Source: Hofstenia miamia (taxonomy: Eukaryota; Xenacoelomorpha; Acoela; Hofsteniidae). Taken from it: a stretch of DNA of 64,000 nt. Below are positions 9,976 through 23,215 of this stretch, in pieces. The notes beneath the pieces were generated by a model, which did no database searches, was not told the origin of the DNA, and was given only the letters and a program-made list of their open reading frames with translations. The DNA lies in NCBI GenBank assembly GCA_900660155.1, contig CABFPE010000040.1, forward strand, positions 1,842,912 to 1,906,911. The letters are read 5' to 3'. The translations under genes were made by a program, and so were the position numbers. Positions within the stretch are counted from its first letter, which is position 1; each line of letters begins with the position of its first letter.

Positions 9976-12588
9976 AAATAATCAGAAGCAGAAAAAATGA
10001 AATAAATACTTCTTCAAGGCAATTTACTCATTGTATTCAAATATAAAATATATATCTCACAATATGCAATTAGGAAAACCAGATTTTAACTCCATTTTCC
10101 TATTAAATGTTTTAAAATCATATAGAGATTGAGATTTTTTGAAACAATACCTGACATTAGAGAGAATACCAATATATTTTGAATTTCCAAGTCTTTTTCC
10201 ACTATTTGAGAGTCTAAAATATGTATTTTTATTACTAGATTTAGCCCCAGTTTTTGAAGTATTGCTATTGGTCTTAATACATCTGACACTTTTCCTTTTG
10301 TTATGGTTTCACTAGTGCATGTTTTAACAAAATTGACAAATATTTGTTTTGCATAATGTTTTGACTTTGTATACACCTCCACTTTACATTTCTAAATGTA
10401 TAGATCTTAAAATTATATTCCAAAAAATGATAATAATCAAAATTTGTGAAAGAAAAATTTGTAATATTTTAAGTTTTGTTTTTGAATTTATTTTCTCTAT
10501 GGTGCTTTCAGAAAGATGTGTGATTAGAAACAATTACCCTTTAAAAATTGATTTTCAACAAGTCTAATACACATTTTTTTAGCAAAGATATTAAACATGT
10601 CCAAACATTATGAAATTTTATAGTAATTTGTAATCAAATGAAACAAAATTCGTAATATTAACTTAATAAAATGCAATAATGACTTACATTGTTAAATAAA
10701 TTCAACTGTCACCACTTGAATTGTTGTAAAAACTTAATAATGTGTCAAATTAAGAGAGCTTTTCATCATAGGCAATAAACAAAATGCTAATTTCATAATA
10801 TTATTAGTATAAACATTCAAACATGAGAGAGGAAAATGTACATAGACTTAAATTTGAATAGTATTTATTGTATATTGAGACTTTGTTTCTGTATTTTGAA
10901 ACATTAATGATTTAGTTTATATGTGTTTTATTTAATATTGCAAATAATACCCATTTTAAGGTATTCTATGGGATTACATTATGTAGTTGAAAGAAGAACT
11001 TTACTATTTATTGAAAAGATTACACAATATATAGAATAAACACATTAAATACTGTAGCAAAATTTTATAAATGAAAGTTATGTATGAATATGGCAACAAA
11101 TTTGTTAAGACTTTTATTAGACATTGAAGAAAGCTATATGGATACATGGATAAAAAATACCTTTTGTATATATACTCCTGGCATTAGAATGGAAATCTTT
11201 GTTGATAAACACCAGGGTTTGCTGATGTTTCAGTAATTAACAGCTTGACTCAAGAGCTAAACAAGCATATCTCTACTAAAAGTTACAGGTACATGGGAGA
11301 TCAGGTAAGGGAAGGGTGCATGGCCACACTCAGCCATCCTGAAACAGAGAAGCTTAATAGAAAGAGTAACATTAAATAAAGAGAGAGAGAAGCCCTATAA
11401 GTTCTTGGGTGCAAAGTGTATCCTATGTGCTAGTATAACTATACTCACTGCAGGCCTCAGCTCATGCAATTTAGGTGCTGCATTAAAATATATAACATAA
11501 AAAATGACAAGCAATTGTGTAAAGCCCTACTCCTAAACCTTCTGAAGTGCTGTAGTGATGTAAAGCTCTAGCTGAACAAGGCACCCTCAGTAACAATCAG
11601 ATAATTTAGAAAAGCATTTTAAAGAAATTACATACACTACAAGAAGTAAAGGTTGACTAAAATCTATTAAAATTTTTCTAACAAAAGTGAAGTATTTAAA
11701 CAGAAAAACAGGTATTCTATAAACAAAAAGTAGCACTAAGAGCATGCTGTAAATACTAGCAGGTGCCTTGTGACCTTTTGCACAGGAATAACTAATATCA
11801 GAAATACTGTGTGGCACAGATTGTCTAACATTTAATATGTCAATTGAGGCAATTACAAATTTATGTAAATATTGTACAATTAATATTTATTAATTTTGAA
11901 ATCTAATTAACAAAGTGTTTGTAAAGGCAGTGGTTGATGCCACAATACATAAAATATAAGTTTTGTTAAATATAAAACAATTTCTGTGTAATAACAAGAA
12001 TTTATGAAATTTAATACTACTGCTATTATTCAGTGTACATAACAAATTCCTTAACAATAAATATACAATTGTTTCAATATACTAGTCCTTTCAATGGTCT
12101 AAAACTACAATAGTTCACTTTAAAATTATTTATAGTTTAGCTATGTAATGTATGAATACTCACATCTTTTACTGACACCTCCTCATTATTCATGAATTAA
12201 TTGCAGGTTATGGCTCATCAATTAGCACATGCCAATCAATTTTTACAAATGTATGCAAATGCTTTTTATTGAAATTGCAAAAGCAATTTTCAGCAAAAAT
12301 TTTTTTACAAAGTAATGTGCACCAAAAATATCTTTCACATATTTTTTATTATTAGTTATAATGATAGCAATGATTTTTATATTTCTTTTCTTTAAGGTTT
12401 ATACAATATGTGTGTTATTATCTAATTTTCTCAGAATTCTGCATCTCATGAATTTTTGAAAATTCATGCAATTTATTATTTTGAAAAGCAAGTAAAGATA
12501 AACATTTTTTACATTAATGAACTTTGTATAAAGCTGAGATATATATTTTTGTGAGATATTGTTCTTTTAGTTGATATCTCATAACCAT
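9976..12588. other. Central loop of inverted repeat, no gene
   Basis: AT-rich DNA without supportable coding sequence. Frames at 10086-10382 (minus) and 11587-11817 (minus) show no domain. A less AT-rich stretch at about 11290-11470 has a diverged inverted relative near 16575-16720. Confidence 0.4.
11290..11470 (-). repeat. Dispersed repeat, inverted relative at 16575-16720
   Basis: The complement of this stretch reads 'GCACCCAAGA ... GAGTGTGGCCA'. The plus strand at about 16600-16700 reads 'GCACCCAAGAG ... AAGTGTGGCCA' in the same order with similar spacing. The family is unknown. Confidence 0.45.
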
Positions 12589-14499
12589 TTAATACTATTT
12601 GGGAAATGAAACAAATTTTTATTATGGAAATACTAATAAATATATCATTTTTTAACCACATGTACTTTCTGTGAAACAATGCAAACCTTTTCTTTAAATT
12701 TGATTGTATTTAACATGTTGAAATATTTTATTTTTGCTCAATAAAAATAAAGTTTTATTTTAAAATTCATAAACTATTATACAAATGCAAGTAGTTTAAC
12801 AATCATGTATTTGTAGAATGTCTTAAAATTTATATTTGTGTGCAATATCCCAAAGATAAGTAATATTGTGCAAAAAGACAAAAACAAACCATAAAAAACT
12901 CACAAAGGGAAAAATATCCCTATGACAAGTAATATTGTGCCAAAAGGCAAATACAAACCACAAGGAAACTTCAGAAAAGAAATGTAAGTCACAAACATAG
13001 AAAGACATTGGATAAGAAATGTATGTCACAAACATGGAAAAACATTGGAAAAGAAATGTATGTCACAAACATGGAAAAAAATTGAAAAAAACTGTAATTC
13101 ATAAACATGGAAAAGCATTGGAAAAAAATCTAAGTCACAAACATGGAAAAATGTTGGAAAAGAAATGTAAGTCACAAACATGGAAAAACAATAGAATGTG
13201 TAAACTCAAAGAAGGGAAAATGTCAGAAAAAATGTAAGTTTAAATATTTTATATATATGATATAAATAAATATTAATAACCAATTTACAACACTAATAAC
13301 AAAACAACCATTTTGAAATGTTTCATATTGAAATTTCTACTTGCAAATATTTTAATCTTGAATTCTACAGAAAAATTTATTGAAAAAGTATTTATTTCAT
13401 TTGTACCAGAAACAGTTATTGATAAATTGATTTACTTCATTAACATTTTAGTTTTGTAGCATCTTTCATTTACATAATTGTATAAATTGGGAAAAACATA
13501 TAATAATAATTGAGATTGTTTTCCAACTTGTGAAAAAATTCTAGTATTTTTCATTTAAAAGTGTTTTATTTAATTGTGATAATTTCTAAAGTGATTTGGA
13601 TTTCATGTTCAATAGATAACAATCTTTATGATTGGATATATTTTGACAATTTAACAATAGGATATAGATAAAAAATTATGCAATGTTAACATTTTCTGTT
13701 AAGAAATGCAAATTTGTACACAGAGTGGCATAATGGAATTTAGCATGGTTGTACTGTGTTTATAATTTACTACATTTTGACATTTGAACAATGGGATATT
13801 GATAAAACCACATATGGTCTATGAAAGCATGCAACTTTCTACATGTATGAATATACACAGCCAGTAAAATTTAATTTCACATTGATGAAAGAACTACCCT
13901 GAAAGATTTCAAACTTTTTGGTAAGCTATTTTTATAATTAAATCTCAGATATTGTTTTGATTATTAATTCTTTTTTTGCAATATTATCTCTAGTTAGTTT
14001 TACAGATATTTCTTTTAAAACAATCAATTTTATTTTAATGAATTGCTACCAATTTGTTGTCCAATATTAAATTAATTATCCACTTTATCATAAATAGAAA
14101 CATTATTTGTTTCTTAATACACATTTTTAATATAATTTGTTTAAACTTTTAATTGTCATGTGTTTTATACTGTGATCTATCAATTCATTTGAATTGTTTA
14201 TTTATCATTAATTTAGATACTACAATGTGAAATTAATAACTTGCAAATACACTTTTCATTTGTTTCCTGCGGGATTCTATCAACAACAGTGATGATAAGC
14301 TAACACAATAGACAAATTTAATAGTTCAATATATATGGTATTATAAGCAAAGCATAGAATAAATTACATTTTGTCTTGTCTTAAACACAAATGTGGGTTT
14401 ACCACATATGTTTAGTAAATATTAGAAATTGTGAATTTTTGGATAAACTAGTTTTAGGTTTTCTCAAAAAATTAATTTATTTTATTACTGAAATAGGGC
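12589..14499 (-). repeat. Right arm of the inverted repeat (uninterrupted)
   Basis: About 1.9 kb complementary to 622-1405 joined to 7262-8391. The two arm lengths agree once the 5.85-kb insertion is removed. At about 13712-13730 the sequence crosses the insertion site with a single ATGC. The minus-strand frame at 12823-13035 and plus frame at 13019-13237 are mirror images of frames in the left arm and arise from the tandem arrays. Confidence 0.85.
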
Positions 14500-14569
14500 A
14501 TTATGCTTTTTAATGAGTATAATTATGTCTCTGATTCAAACATTTGTTATTAAGTTTTACCAATAAAAG

Positions 14570-14995
14570 GTAGTATGTAAAGTAAAACATGCAAACTAAA
14601 TTAATGTGTGATGTATATTAACAACTATGTAAAGTAAAATATAAGATATAAACTAAATTAATGTTGTATTTCTAATATCATGTATGTTAATATAAAAAAA
14701 ATTGTGTAAAATATAATATGTAAACTAAATTAGTGTGTGATGTATATTAAGAAGTATGTAAAGTACAACTTGCAAACTATATTAATGTGTGATGTATACT
14801 AACAAGTATGTAAAGTAAAATATAACATGTAAACTAAATTAACGTGGTATTTCTAATGTCATGTATGTTAAAAATAAACAAGTGTGTAAAATAAAACATG
14901 TAAACTAAATTAATGTGATTATTTCCAATGTCATGTATGTTAATATAAAAACAAGTATGTAAAGTAAAATAAACATGTAAACTTAATTATACCAC
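14570..14995 (+). repeat. Minisatellite with ~180-bp higher-order period
   Basis: The word AAACTAAATTAATG (or a variant) starts near 14593, 14650, 14722, 14774, 14831, 14902 and 14979. Spacings of 57, 72, 52, 57, 71 and 77 give a three-unit higher-order period of 180-181 bp (14593 to 14774, 14650 to 14831, 14722 to 14902). It starts about 70 bp outside the right arm of the inverted repeat. Confidence 0.85.
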
Positions 14996-15329
14996 ATAAA
15001 TAACACAAAAAACAAATAAAAATACCCTATACAGATTCCATAATGTCAGTACAACACACCCAGCAATATCAATGGTCAAGCAGAGGTCAAAGGCCACCCT
15101 CTTGAACAATCAGAAAAAAATGGAACCTCTTACAACCCACCCCTCAACCAATCAGAAAAAAGTGAAACTTTGTACAAGTCTCTTTAACTACTGATTTAGA
15201 GTACCACCACTATCACTTAGTGTAAAAACATAACTATTTTGCAATAATTCTGAACTTTCTTAGTGAAAAAATAGTTATTTGCAATTGATACAAAAACTAA
15301 AATTTATATTAATTCAATTTTTACAACAT
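14996..15329. other. No gene recognised
   Basis: AT-rich unique-looking sequence. A short repeated phrase 'CAATCAGAAAAAA.TG' occurs at about 15108 and 15157. Confidence 0.4.
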
Positions 15330-15906
15330 TTTAGAGTAGATTTTCAATCAAGTTTAAGTTTTGATGATTCTCATTTGAGGTTTTCTGATTGTATTTTTTG
15401 AGCTTATTTTAGTTGGACATCTTAATATTCTGATAACTCAAAAACCTTGTATGATACAAATAACATTTAAACACAACCTCAATATTGTATTGACCACTGA
15501 ATTAGAAACAAAATTTCATAAAAAATTAATATAAATGTGATTTGTGTAAGGTTATCTTGCATTATACATTTTGATGTTTCTTTCATCTGGTTATTGGCAA
15601 ATTTAAGATTCTAAATGGCTTTGCTCAGTGCAGGGTTTTTGAGTTGAATTTAAGTTTTTAGATTTCAAGTTTTTTAAAGAAAATTCTGTGTTTGATCAAT
15701 TTTTTTCTAATTCCAAGTTTTATGGTAAAAAATATTTATTTTACAATAATAATATAAAATTGAAAATAATTTAATTTTTAAGGTATTTTTTATTGGATTT
15801 TCAATTGAGTTCAAGTTTTGATGATTTCTCTTCTGAGTATTTCCAATATAGTTTTGTGAGCTTATTTGAGTTTGAGTTCTTAACATTTTGAGTACTCAAA
15901 AACCCT
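15330..15906 (+). repeat. Pair of ~120-bp diverged direct repeats
   Basis: About 15330-15446 and 15775-15906 share the order TTTTCAAT.(A/G)AGTT, AAGTTTTGATGATT, then GAGCTTATTT, then ACTCAAAAACC. The 330 bp between them holds nothing recognisable. Confidence 0.7.
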
Positions 15907-15929
15907 TGTTCAGTGGCACTCAATTTTGT

Positions 15930-16260
15930 GTTTGTTCTTTTTACCAACATAAAGAACTTTCAAACCAACATACAGAACCTTGAGGCCACAAATCATATCT
16001 TTATGACAAGATGAACAAAAATTTAACATGAATGAAGTATGAAGATTAATAACATTAGATGGGTCTGTCAAAATTTTATATTATGTATAATAAAATATTT
16101 ATCTGGATATTTTTCTTGAAATCAAATATAACTTTTTATTACTTAGCCTAGAATAAAATTTAATAAACAACCTCCTTTTGTAATTCAAAGACTAAATTTT
16201 AAAATCCTTTTTTGATGTATTTGATATTTATTTTGGCATAACTGCATCATTCATCTATTT
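15930..16260 (+). repeat. Diverged copy of the MITE found at 19828-20231
   Basis: Shared phrases in the same order are ACCAACATA..GAAC, ATGAACAAAAATTTA.CATGAA, then GAAGATTAATAACATTAGAT and GGGTC. The inverted right end is not preserved, so this is an older or truncated copy. Confidence 0.65.
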
Positions 16261-17306
16261 AAATTTGGACATTGGTAATATGAACTCTATGAATTATAAT
16301 GATCAATTTTTAATTAGACAAATTTAGTTTATTCTCAATAATTTTGCTTTTTACTTTATATTTTGAGTTTATATGTTTTTATGCAGTCTGTGTCACTAAA
16401 TTCATCTGTTTAGTTAAAGGGCACCCTGATGAGGGACAGCTTGGCTGGCATATTCCTTTAACTTAGGTTAGGTATATGGCTAGGGTTTTTTGTTGTACTG
16501 AATTTCATTTTTAAATAAAATTGACCTTTATTGCTATCACCAAAATTGAATGAGATGAGAAACACACTGAGTGTAGATTGTCTACCTAACATGTAGGTTT
16601 CATTCACTGCACCCAAGAGTTAGGTTTTCTTTATTCTTTATCTTATTTGACACTTTCTTAAGGTTATCTTTATTGGGTTGGCCAAGTGTGGCCACTCTTC
16701 CATAACATGATCTGTTTACTTTTAACTTTTATTAGGATATGGTATTATAGCAGGAGGAGTTAGTTATTAATTTATAGCACCAGAAATTCCATGCTTTAAC
16801 TCAGAACCCACAATAGATAGCTAGACTTTTTGCAGTGTCAATGAATTGCCTCACATTTCATCATCACTACCTCATTATTGAAGATCCTATTACTCTCATT
16901 GAATTTCATTATTTAAGATATTTACTGTTATATATGTAATCTAAGTAATACAAATATAATATTAGAACTTAATGCCATTCTTATTTATTTTAAGTCAGTT
17001 TTCTTGATTCATAGTTGATGAAGCTCTTAAGAGTGTTCTACATAATCAGCTCTTATATGAAAGTACACTGAAAATTATAAACTAGCATACCATATATTTG
17101 TATGAATTTATATTTCTAACAAAAGCCAATTAGCATAAATTTTAGGAACATAACTGACTTTCAAAGGGATACATAATATACATTAAATATATTCACAATA
17201 TACAATTTCAAATTCATGGTGTAAGATAAGCAGCCATTGCTTTTATAGGATGAAAGTTTGTGAGTTCCTAAAATTTATTATTGACTATATCTGTTTTGGT
17301 TATATA
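16261..17306. other. No gene recognised
   Basis: AT-rich. It contains the inverted relative (16575-16720) of the repeat at 11290-11470 and a small imperfect hairpin near 16414-16472 (AGTTAAAGGG ... CCTTTAACT). Confidence 0.4.
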
Positions 17307-18020
17307 AGGGCATTCAGAAAGTTCGGTTAGTTTTATATTTACCTCATTTTTCGGATTTTCATTATTTTTATTGACATTATATGATTTATAATTGTTATTA
17401 GATAAAGATATATAAAAAGGATGCATATTTCTTATATATTGCATCACTATTATACTTTACCAAAAGTTCATTGCAAATATGTGCATGACACTCTTTATTA
17501 CCATCACTTAGACCATGTGGAACCCATCTGCATGAGATGAATTTCAAGCCCATATCTTTTAAATGTTAACAAATTGTAATTCATTTCCAATATCTTCTGT
17601 TGAGCAATAAGGATTATTTCTTAAAATATGCTTGACATTATTGTTTATATTGTGATTTGGTCTCCCACTGCACAGATCATCCATCATTAAATTTTTTATC
17701 CATCTTTGGCATATTCTTTCTGTAACAGTATCAGTACTAATTGTTTCATTTATCTCTTCTGCCATACTTGCTCCATTCAAATTTCACAACCAACAATATT
17801 TCATAAACATTCTAAGTTCCTCCTTCATAACATCAACCATATTGCAGACACAATAAATGTAGTTAAGCAAGCAAAAAAATCTCAATACATAAGAAACATG
17901 CTTCCTTTTTATATATCTTTATCTAATAACATAATTGTAAATCATATAATGTCAATAGAAATAATGTAAATTGCAAAAAATAATGTAAATAAAAATCAGA
18001 CCAAACTTTCTGAATACCCC
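17307..18020 (-). mobile_element. Mariner-like element, internally deleted, TA target site
   Basis: Ends are AGGGCATTCAGAAAGTTCGG and its inverted partner ACCAAACTTTCTGAATACCCC, flanked by TA on both sides. The inverted repeats run on for about 100 bp, including TTATTAGATAAAGATATATA at both ends. A minus-strand frame (17559-17780) is the N-terminal helix-turn-helix part of a mariner transposase: ERICQRWIKN, then CSGRPNHN ('SGRPS'), then STEDIGNELQ. No catalytic region remains, so at 714 bp this is a deletion derivative. Confidence 0.8.
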
Positions 18021-19819
18021 TATATGTATTTGAGTTTCTTAAACTATACAAAGGGAAAACAAATAGAATTGTATAATCATGCCAATCCACCATTAGTGTT
18101 TAATTTAGAGAAAACATATTACTTTTCTTAGTTAACACAATTAGTAGAGTTGACATTCTCCTAATTCTCTCCTTCACCATAAGTGGTTGGGTTAATGACT
18201 TAAATTAATATGCATTAGCTTTTCTAACTGTGTAACTTACTCCAGCTTATTTAGATAAAGTCGATAAAATGGAAGACAGGATCAACACTTGAATGTGGCC
18301 ATGAATTTCCAGAAACACACTGATCAGCTGCATCTACAAATAGAGCTGTCTTTTCAAAGTAGAAACCATCGAAGGAATTAGTATGTGAATAGCGAACTCA
18401 GTGTGATGGGATTTGTAACTACTTAAGAATTTAGTTCATTGATTGTTTTTGTTATTATGAATTTGAATAAGGAACAGATTAATGCAACCAGGATGCTTGA
18501 GTAGCTTAGTATTGAACCTTACATGTAATAACCCTACATATATAGAAATACATAATAGCCCTTGATACATGTAAACAATCAATGCCGCCTGCAGAATATA
18601 GACATTAGTCAGCCAATGGTCTACTGTAAGAAACAATGAGCAACTTGTTGTGACTATTAAACAATCTATACATATTAAAATATAAAGATAAGACGTATAT
18701 AACCATCTAAGTATAATTAATATTAAATCACTGATTGTAACATAACATAATAGCTGACTAAAGTTCATCAACAGGGAAGTTAACATGTAAAACATAATAG
18801 TTGCAATCATAATAACAGGCAAGCAATGACAAGTAGGAAAGCTAAAATGATAAAAACTCCTACACCTATCCATAACCTAAGAGCACAAGGGTAACTACAG
18901 CTGTCGCCCTCCCCACTGTGGAATAGCTATTAGGAGGCTGCTCCAGCATACATTTAACTGGATGTGGGAACCACCATACAGTTACCCCAGCTTGTAAATG
19001 TTTAGCTTTCCATTAGAATATAAAATAACCTGACAAGAGAAAAGTAAATCCAATGTAAATTTGTTCATCAATAATTACATCATTTCAAGCATATTTATAG
19101 CACTTGGTAATAAACAACTAAATATTTGACTAGTACCTGTTAATTGCTTCTTGTTTACAGTTTTCCCTCGTTTAATATTTCTGTTAACAATTATGCAACG
19201 TCAGCATTAATTTGACTGTTTGACCATCTATCGTTTTGTCAAATACTGTCGAGCATAATTTAAATCTAATTGCACAAAACGTTTTACAAAATGGAATAAT
19301 CAATCCTATCATGTGTTTACATTTAAATCATTATAATCATTATAAATATTTTTAGTCTTTGTTCATCCCTTCTCTCATCTTGACCACACATGATAGTTGA
19401 TGGATTATGTCACAGAATGAATAGGTTGGGATTGAACTTCACCACCATTTGCAAATGAAATAATAGTAAAAAAGCTTAAGTTAGACAATAACAAATAGGT
19501 TGAAACATTGAAATAAACAATTGTGATTAAATCCAACTGTTGGAATAGGAAAAAGGAAGCATACATTTCTGAAATACACCAAAGCAATTTTTTTAATATA
19601 GCTCATTTTTGGATGAAGCTGGCAAAAATAATCAGGTTAGAATGGAATTTAAAAATGTGTAGCAAATAATACATATTTGTGATCAATAATATAAGTCAGA
19701 TAAGACTAATTGCAAGAAATATTAAGCTAATTTATCATAAATTTAATTTATACAAAATAAATTAATCCCCCAATTTGAAGTGAATTAGAAAAGCAATTAT
19801 AAAATTACAGGAGGGATAT
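18021..19819. other. No gene recognised
   Basis: AT-rich, unique-looking sequence. The 145-codon hydrophobic minus-strand frame at 18436-18873 is treated as a chance ORF because its hydrophobicity follows from T-rich codons and it has no splice or domain support. Confidence 0.4.
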
Positions 19820-19827
19820 AAAAATTC

Positions 19828-20231
19828 GGGTTGGTACTTTTTATCAACATACGAAATCTTGAAACCGACAAAGAGAACCTTGAGATCAACATAGCAAATC
19901 ATTATGACAATATGAACAAAAATTTAGCATGAATGAGCTATGAAGATTAATAACATTAGATGGGTCAATTAAAATTTTCTCATATTTTCATTAAAATATG
20001 TATCTCAGTTTTTGTTATGAAAGCAAGTATAATATTTTATTATTTAGTCTAGATTACAACTCAATAAACAACTGCTAAAACTAATTTTTGATGTCTCTTT
20101 TGATATAATTGATACGTATACCTCATTCATGCTAAATTTTTTGTTCATATTGTCATAACGATTTGCTATGTCGATCTCAAGGTTCCCTATGTCGGTTTCA
20201 AGATTTCGTATGTTGATAAAAAGTACCAACC
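19828..20231. mobile_element. MITE with ~100-bp TIRs and 8-bp TSD
   Basis: GGTTGGTACTTTTTATCAAC opens the element and its complement closes it. The pairing continues for about 100 bp through ATACGAAATCTTGAAACCGA and ATATGAACAAAAATTTAGCA. Both sides carry AAAAATTC (19820-19827, 20232-20239). An 8-bp TSD suggests a hAT-type mobiliser. There is no coding capacity; the 67-codon minus frame is inside the right TIR. Confidence 0.85.
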
Positions 20232-20328
20232 AAAAATTCATTTTCATATAAAGAGTTTCTCATTTATAACTACTGACGTAACGTTATTCAAAGATACTTA
20301 CCTCAACTGCTTTATGCATGTTTGCTGA

Positions 20329-21315
20329 GGTGAAATACTTCGCACATGAAATACCTCGCATGTTGTCATTACAACGTCATCATTCACTTGCATTAGTTTT
20401 TAGTAATTAAATTTGTAATTAAATGAAATGAAACGAAATATCTATATTTTAATATAATATAATTTATTTGATTACTTATTGGAACTCTGATTTTTATGCA
20501 GAATATAATGCAATGGAATTTTTTGAAAGCACACGAGGAAAACAGCAATTAATTTATGAAGGACTTGTGTACTATCAATTGAAAGTATTAAAAAATTAAA
20601 CACACTGGATATGTTCTGTCATTCTATTTATATATATATATATTGTCACTATATCCGAACTATGGTGTATAAGATATTTAGATTCAAGGGATATACCTAT
20701 TATATATTTAACTATTTCTGATTTGTAGTGTAAGATAAACACAACTGTACACTTGTACAGAAGATGTGAGTTTAAATCTCACCGAATCAATACGTAAATA
20801 ATGCTATTGCACAATATTTTTCCTCACAAGCTTGTGTATATTGCATTTTAATTCTGAGGAGAAAGATCAATAATTTCGATTGTGTTTGATTTTGCATATT
20901 CTAATTAACAATGAAGTAACAAACCATACTATTGGGAGACTATTTCGTTAAATATAATTAAGCAATTTATTCTAACAAATTAAACTTATAATTTCAAATG
21001 GTCTCAATGGCTTCGCTACTGAATACTGAGTGCTTTAGGTGATGTTGCTACCCAATCATTCTTCTATATACAATAATTATTTGTTCACTGCCGTTTATGA
21101 CTTGCTCTTTGCAATTCTTTATAATATTATATTTATAAGCTGGAAGCACCTTAGAACACTAGCTATAATATTCTAAATCATAATTCAATTCTATTATAAC
21201 AATATTTCATCCCAATTAAAACAAAGTTCACAATTCCATTAAATTAGTGTCTCAAATACTTCCAATGACGTAATAAATACGTATGCGAGGTATTTCATGT
21301 GCGAGGTAATTCACC
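20329..21315. mobile_element. Non-autonomous element, 35-40-bp TIRs, TGA flanks
   Basis: The left end is GGTGAAATACTTCGCACATG followed by AAATACCTCGCAT. The right end is ATGCGAGGTATTTCATGTGC followed by GAGGTAATTCACC. TGA flanks both ends (20326-20328, 21316-21318). The interior is AT-rich and non-coding. It starts about 90 bp from the preceding MITE. Confidence 0.8.
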
Positions 21316-21318
21316 TGA

Positions 21319-21978
21319 ACCGTTTGCTGATTGGGTTTCATGTTACAGTCAGATAGCCAGCCTTTTTAAATTCGAATATTAGATTCAAACGGTGACGTAA
21401 ATAATTTCTTTCGAGTATATTATCTACTCTGCATTATCAGAAGCTTTATTTGTTGTAAATTGAAATTCTTTTATTATGTGAGGCTTAGATCCCTTTATCT
21501 AGCCTTCGTCTATAAAAAAACTTAATAAAGTTGCACTTATTTACAATATTTAAACTAATATATGAAATTGCTTTCTTCATAAATTAATGTACATTATGCA
21601 ATTGTTTATTGCATTAAATATTTCAAACAATAACCCTTTAATCCTAAATTTAAATAAGTAATTAATTTATGTTATAATTTGTTTGTTTTATTTCGAATAT
21701 ACATATACTGTAATGCATTTCACAAGGGCGTAGATAATCGGGCAAATAAAAACAACAACAATTATCTTATTCACGGATTCAAGCTTTGAGTTTGCCTATT
21801 CGCAGAATAGATAAACGATATTAGGGGTAAATTTTCCCAATTGTCATGAAACAAAGAGAATTTAAATTCCATTCACCCAAAAATTAATAGATATGATGAA
21901 TGAAATGCAATGATTGAAGAGTTAGAGTTAAATTTGATTTAGAGTGTAATTGCCTTTACAAGCATGGCACAACGATCC
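21319..21978. other. No gene recognised
   Basis: AT-rich sequence between two MITE-like elements. Confidence 0.4.
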
Positions 21979-22647
21979 TAAAGCCCTGTTTACACTGGTT
22001 CAACTTGAGGAATTTGTCAATCGAATTCAATAGCGCATGGACGCGTTTTCATTTGTTCCTCATGTTGATTTCATTTGACGATTTCAATAGTGCATGGTCG
22101 CGTTTATATCTGTTCCTCATGTTGATTTCATTTGACGATTTCAATAGCGCATAGTCGCGTTTACATCTGTTCCTCATGTTGATTTCATTTGACGATTTTA
22201 ATAGATTCCTAATGTAAACACCCCACAAAATTGAAAGCGCACGGAGGAGAGGAACGCAATATATTTTCAATCTATTTTGTGTTCAACTTTCCTCTTGCGC
22301 ACAAATGTAAACGCGCCTTTCGCTATTGAATTCCTCAAAGTAAGCAAAGTTTCTATTTTAATAGGCAAAATACGACTAAATTATAGAATTTTNGCGTATT
22401 TATGCTGGCGCTGTTCAATTCCGTTATTAATACCGGCGCGACCAGCTATGGTAAACCAAAAAAAATCTAAAATTAAAAAATCTAATTTTTTAAAATCTCA
22501 TATTGTAGGTATGGGTATAAGCTATCCATGACAGAAATTTGAAGTTAGTTCAGACCATACAGACGAAATGAATTGATGCTGGCACTAGTGACTAAAACAA
22601 AAAAGCATTGTTGTGCGTGAGCGACTTCGAAACGAAATAACTCGTAT

Positions 22648-22815
22648 TTATATATATATAAATTTCCTAGCTAAAAACCGACCAGTCGATATTAACGTTG
22701 ATGGCACCACTAAAGCTGCTAGAATCAAACATTGATGTTTTTACGAAATTGCTACCTACTTAACAATAGTATTCATCACTGAATGTAACACAAAGTTCAT
22801 GACAATTTCTATAGG
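22648..22815 (+). repeat. Duplicated segment, copy 1 (ends at a single N)
   Basis: AAATTTCCTAGCTAAAAACC to TTTCTATAGG recurs almost exactly at about 23060-23215, also just after a (TA)n tract. An isolated N (22816) follows this copy. Confidence 0.85.
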
Positions 22816-23019
22816 NAATATTAAAATTTGTTATTAAGTTTCATTTTCCGCAAATGAAAAAAATTTAGTTGAATAATCAAAATATACATTTACATGATTT
22901 ACGCAAGTCAAAATAGAAATTACTTGAGCTAACCAAACTAAAGAAATGCATAATGTCAGATTGCTATTGAAACCATTTAAAAATTATTATTACTAATGAA
23001 TGGTAATCTATAATATATA

Positions 23020-23040
<21 letters not shown>

Positions 23041-23064
<24 letters not shown>

Positions 23065-23215
23065 TTCCTAGCTAAAAACCGACCAGTCGATATTAACGTT
23101 GATGGCACCACTAAAGCTGCTAGAATCAAACATTGATGTTTTTACGAAATTGCTACCTACTTAACAATAGTATTCATCACTGAATGTAACACAAAGTTCA
23201 TGACAATTTCTATAG
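23041..23215 (+). repeat. Duplicated segment, copy 2
   Basis: Near-identical to 22648-22815 and preceded by a longer (TA)n run (about 23011-23060). Confidence 0.85.

Noticed and set aside
18436-18873. 145-codon hydrophobic minus-strand ORF resembling a multi-membrane protein
   Set aside because: Hydrophobicity follows from T-rich codons. No splice sites, family motif or composition shift supports it.
22049-22270. Repeat-containing peptide (LLKSSNEINMRNR three times)
   Set aside because: Translation of the 58-59-bp subterminal array of the Harbinger-like element.
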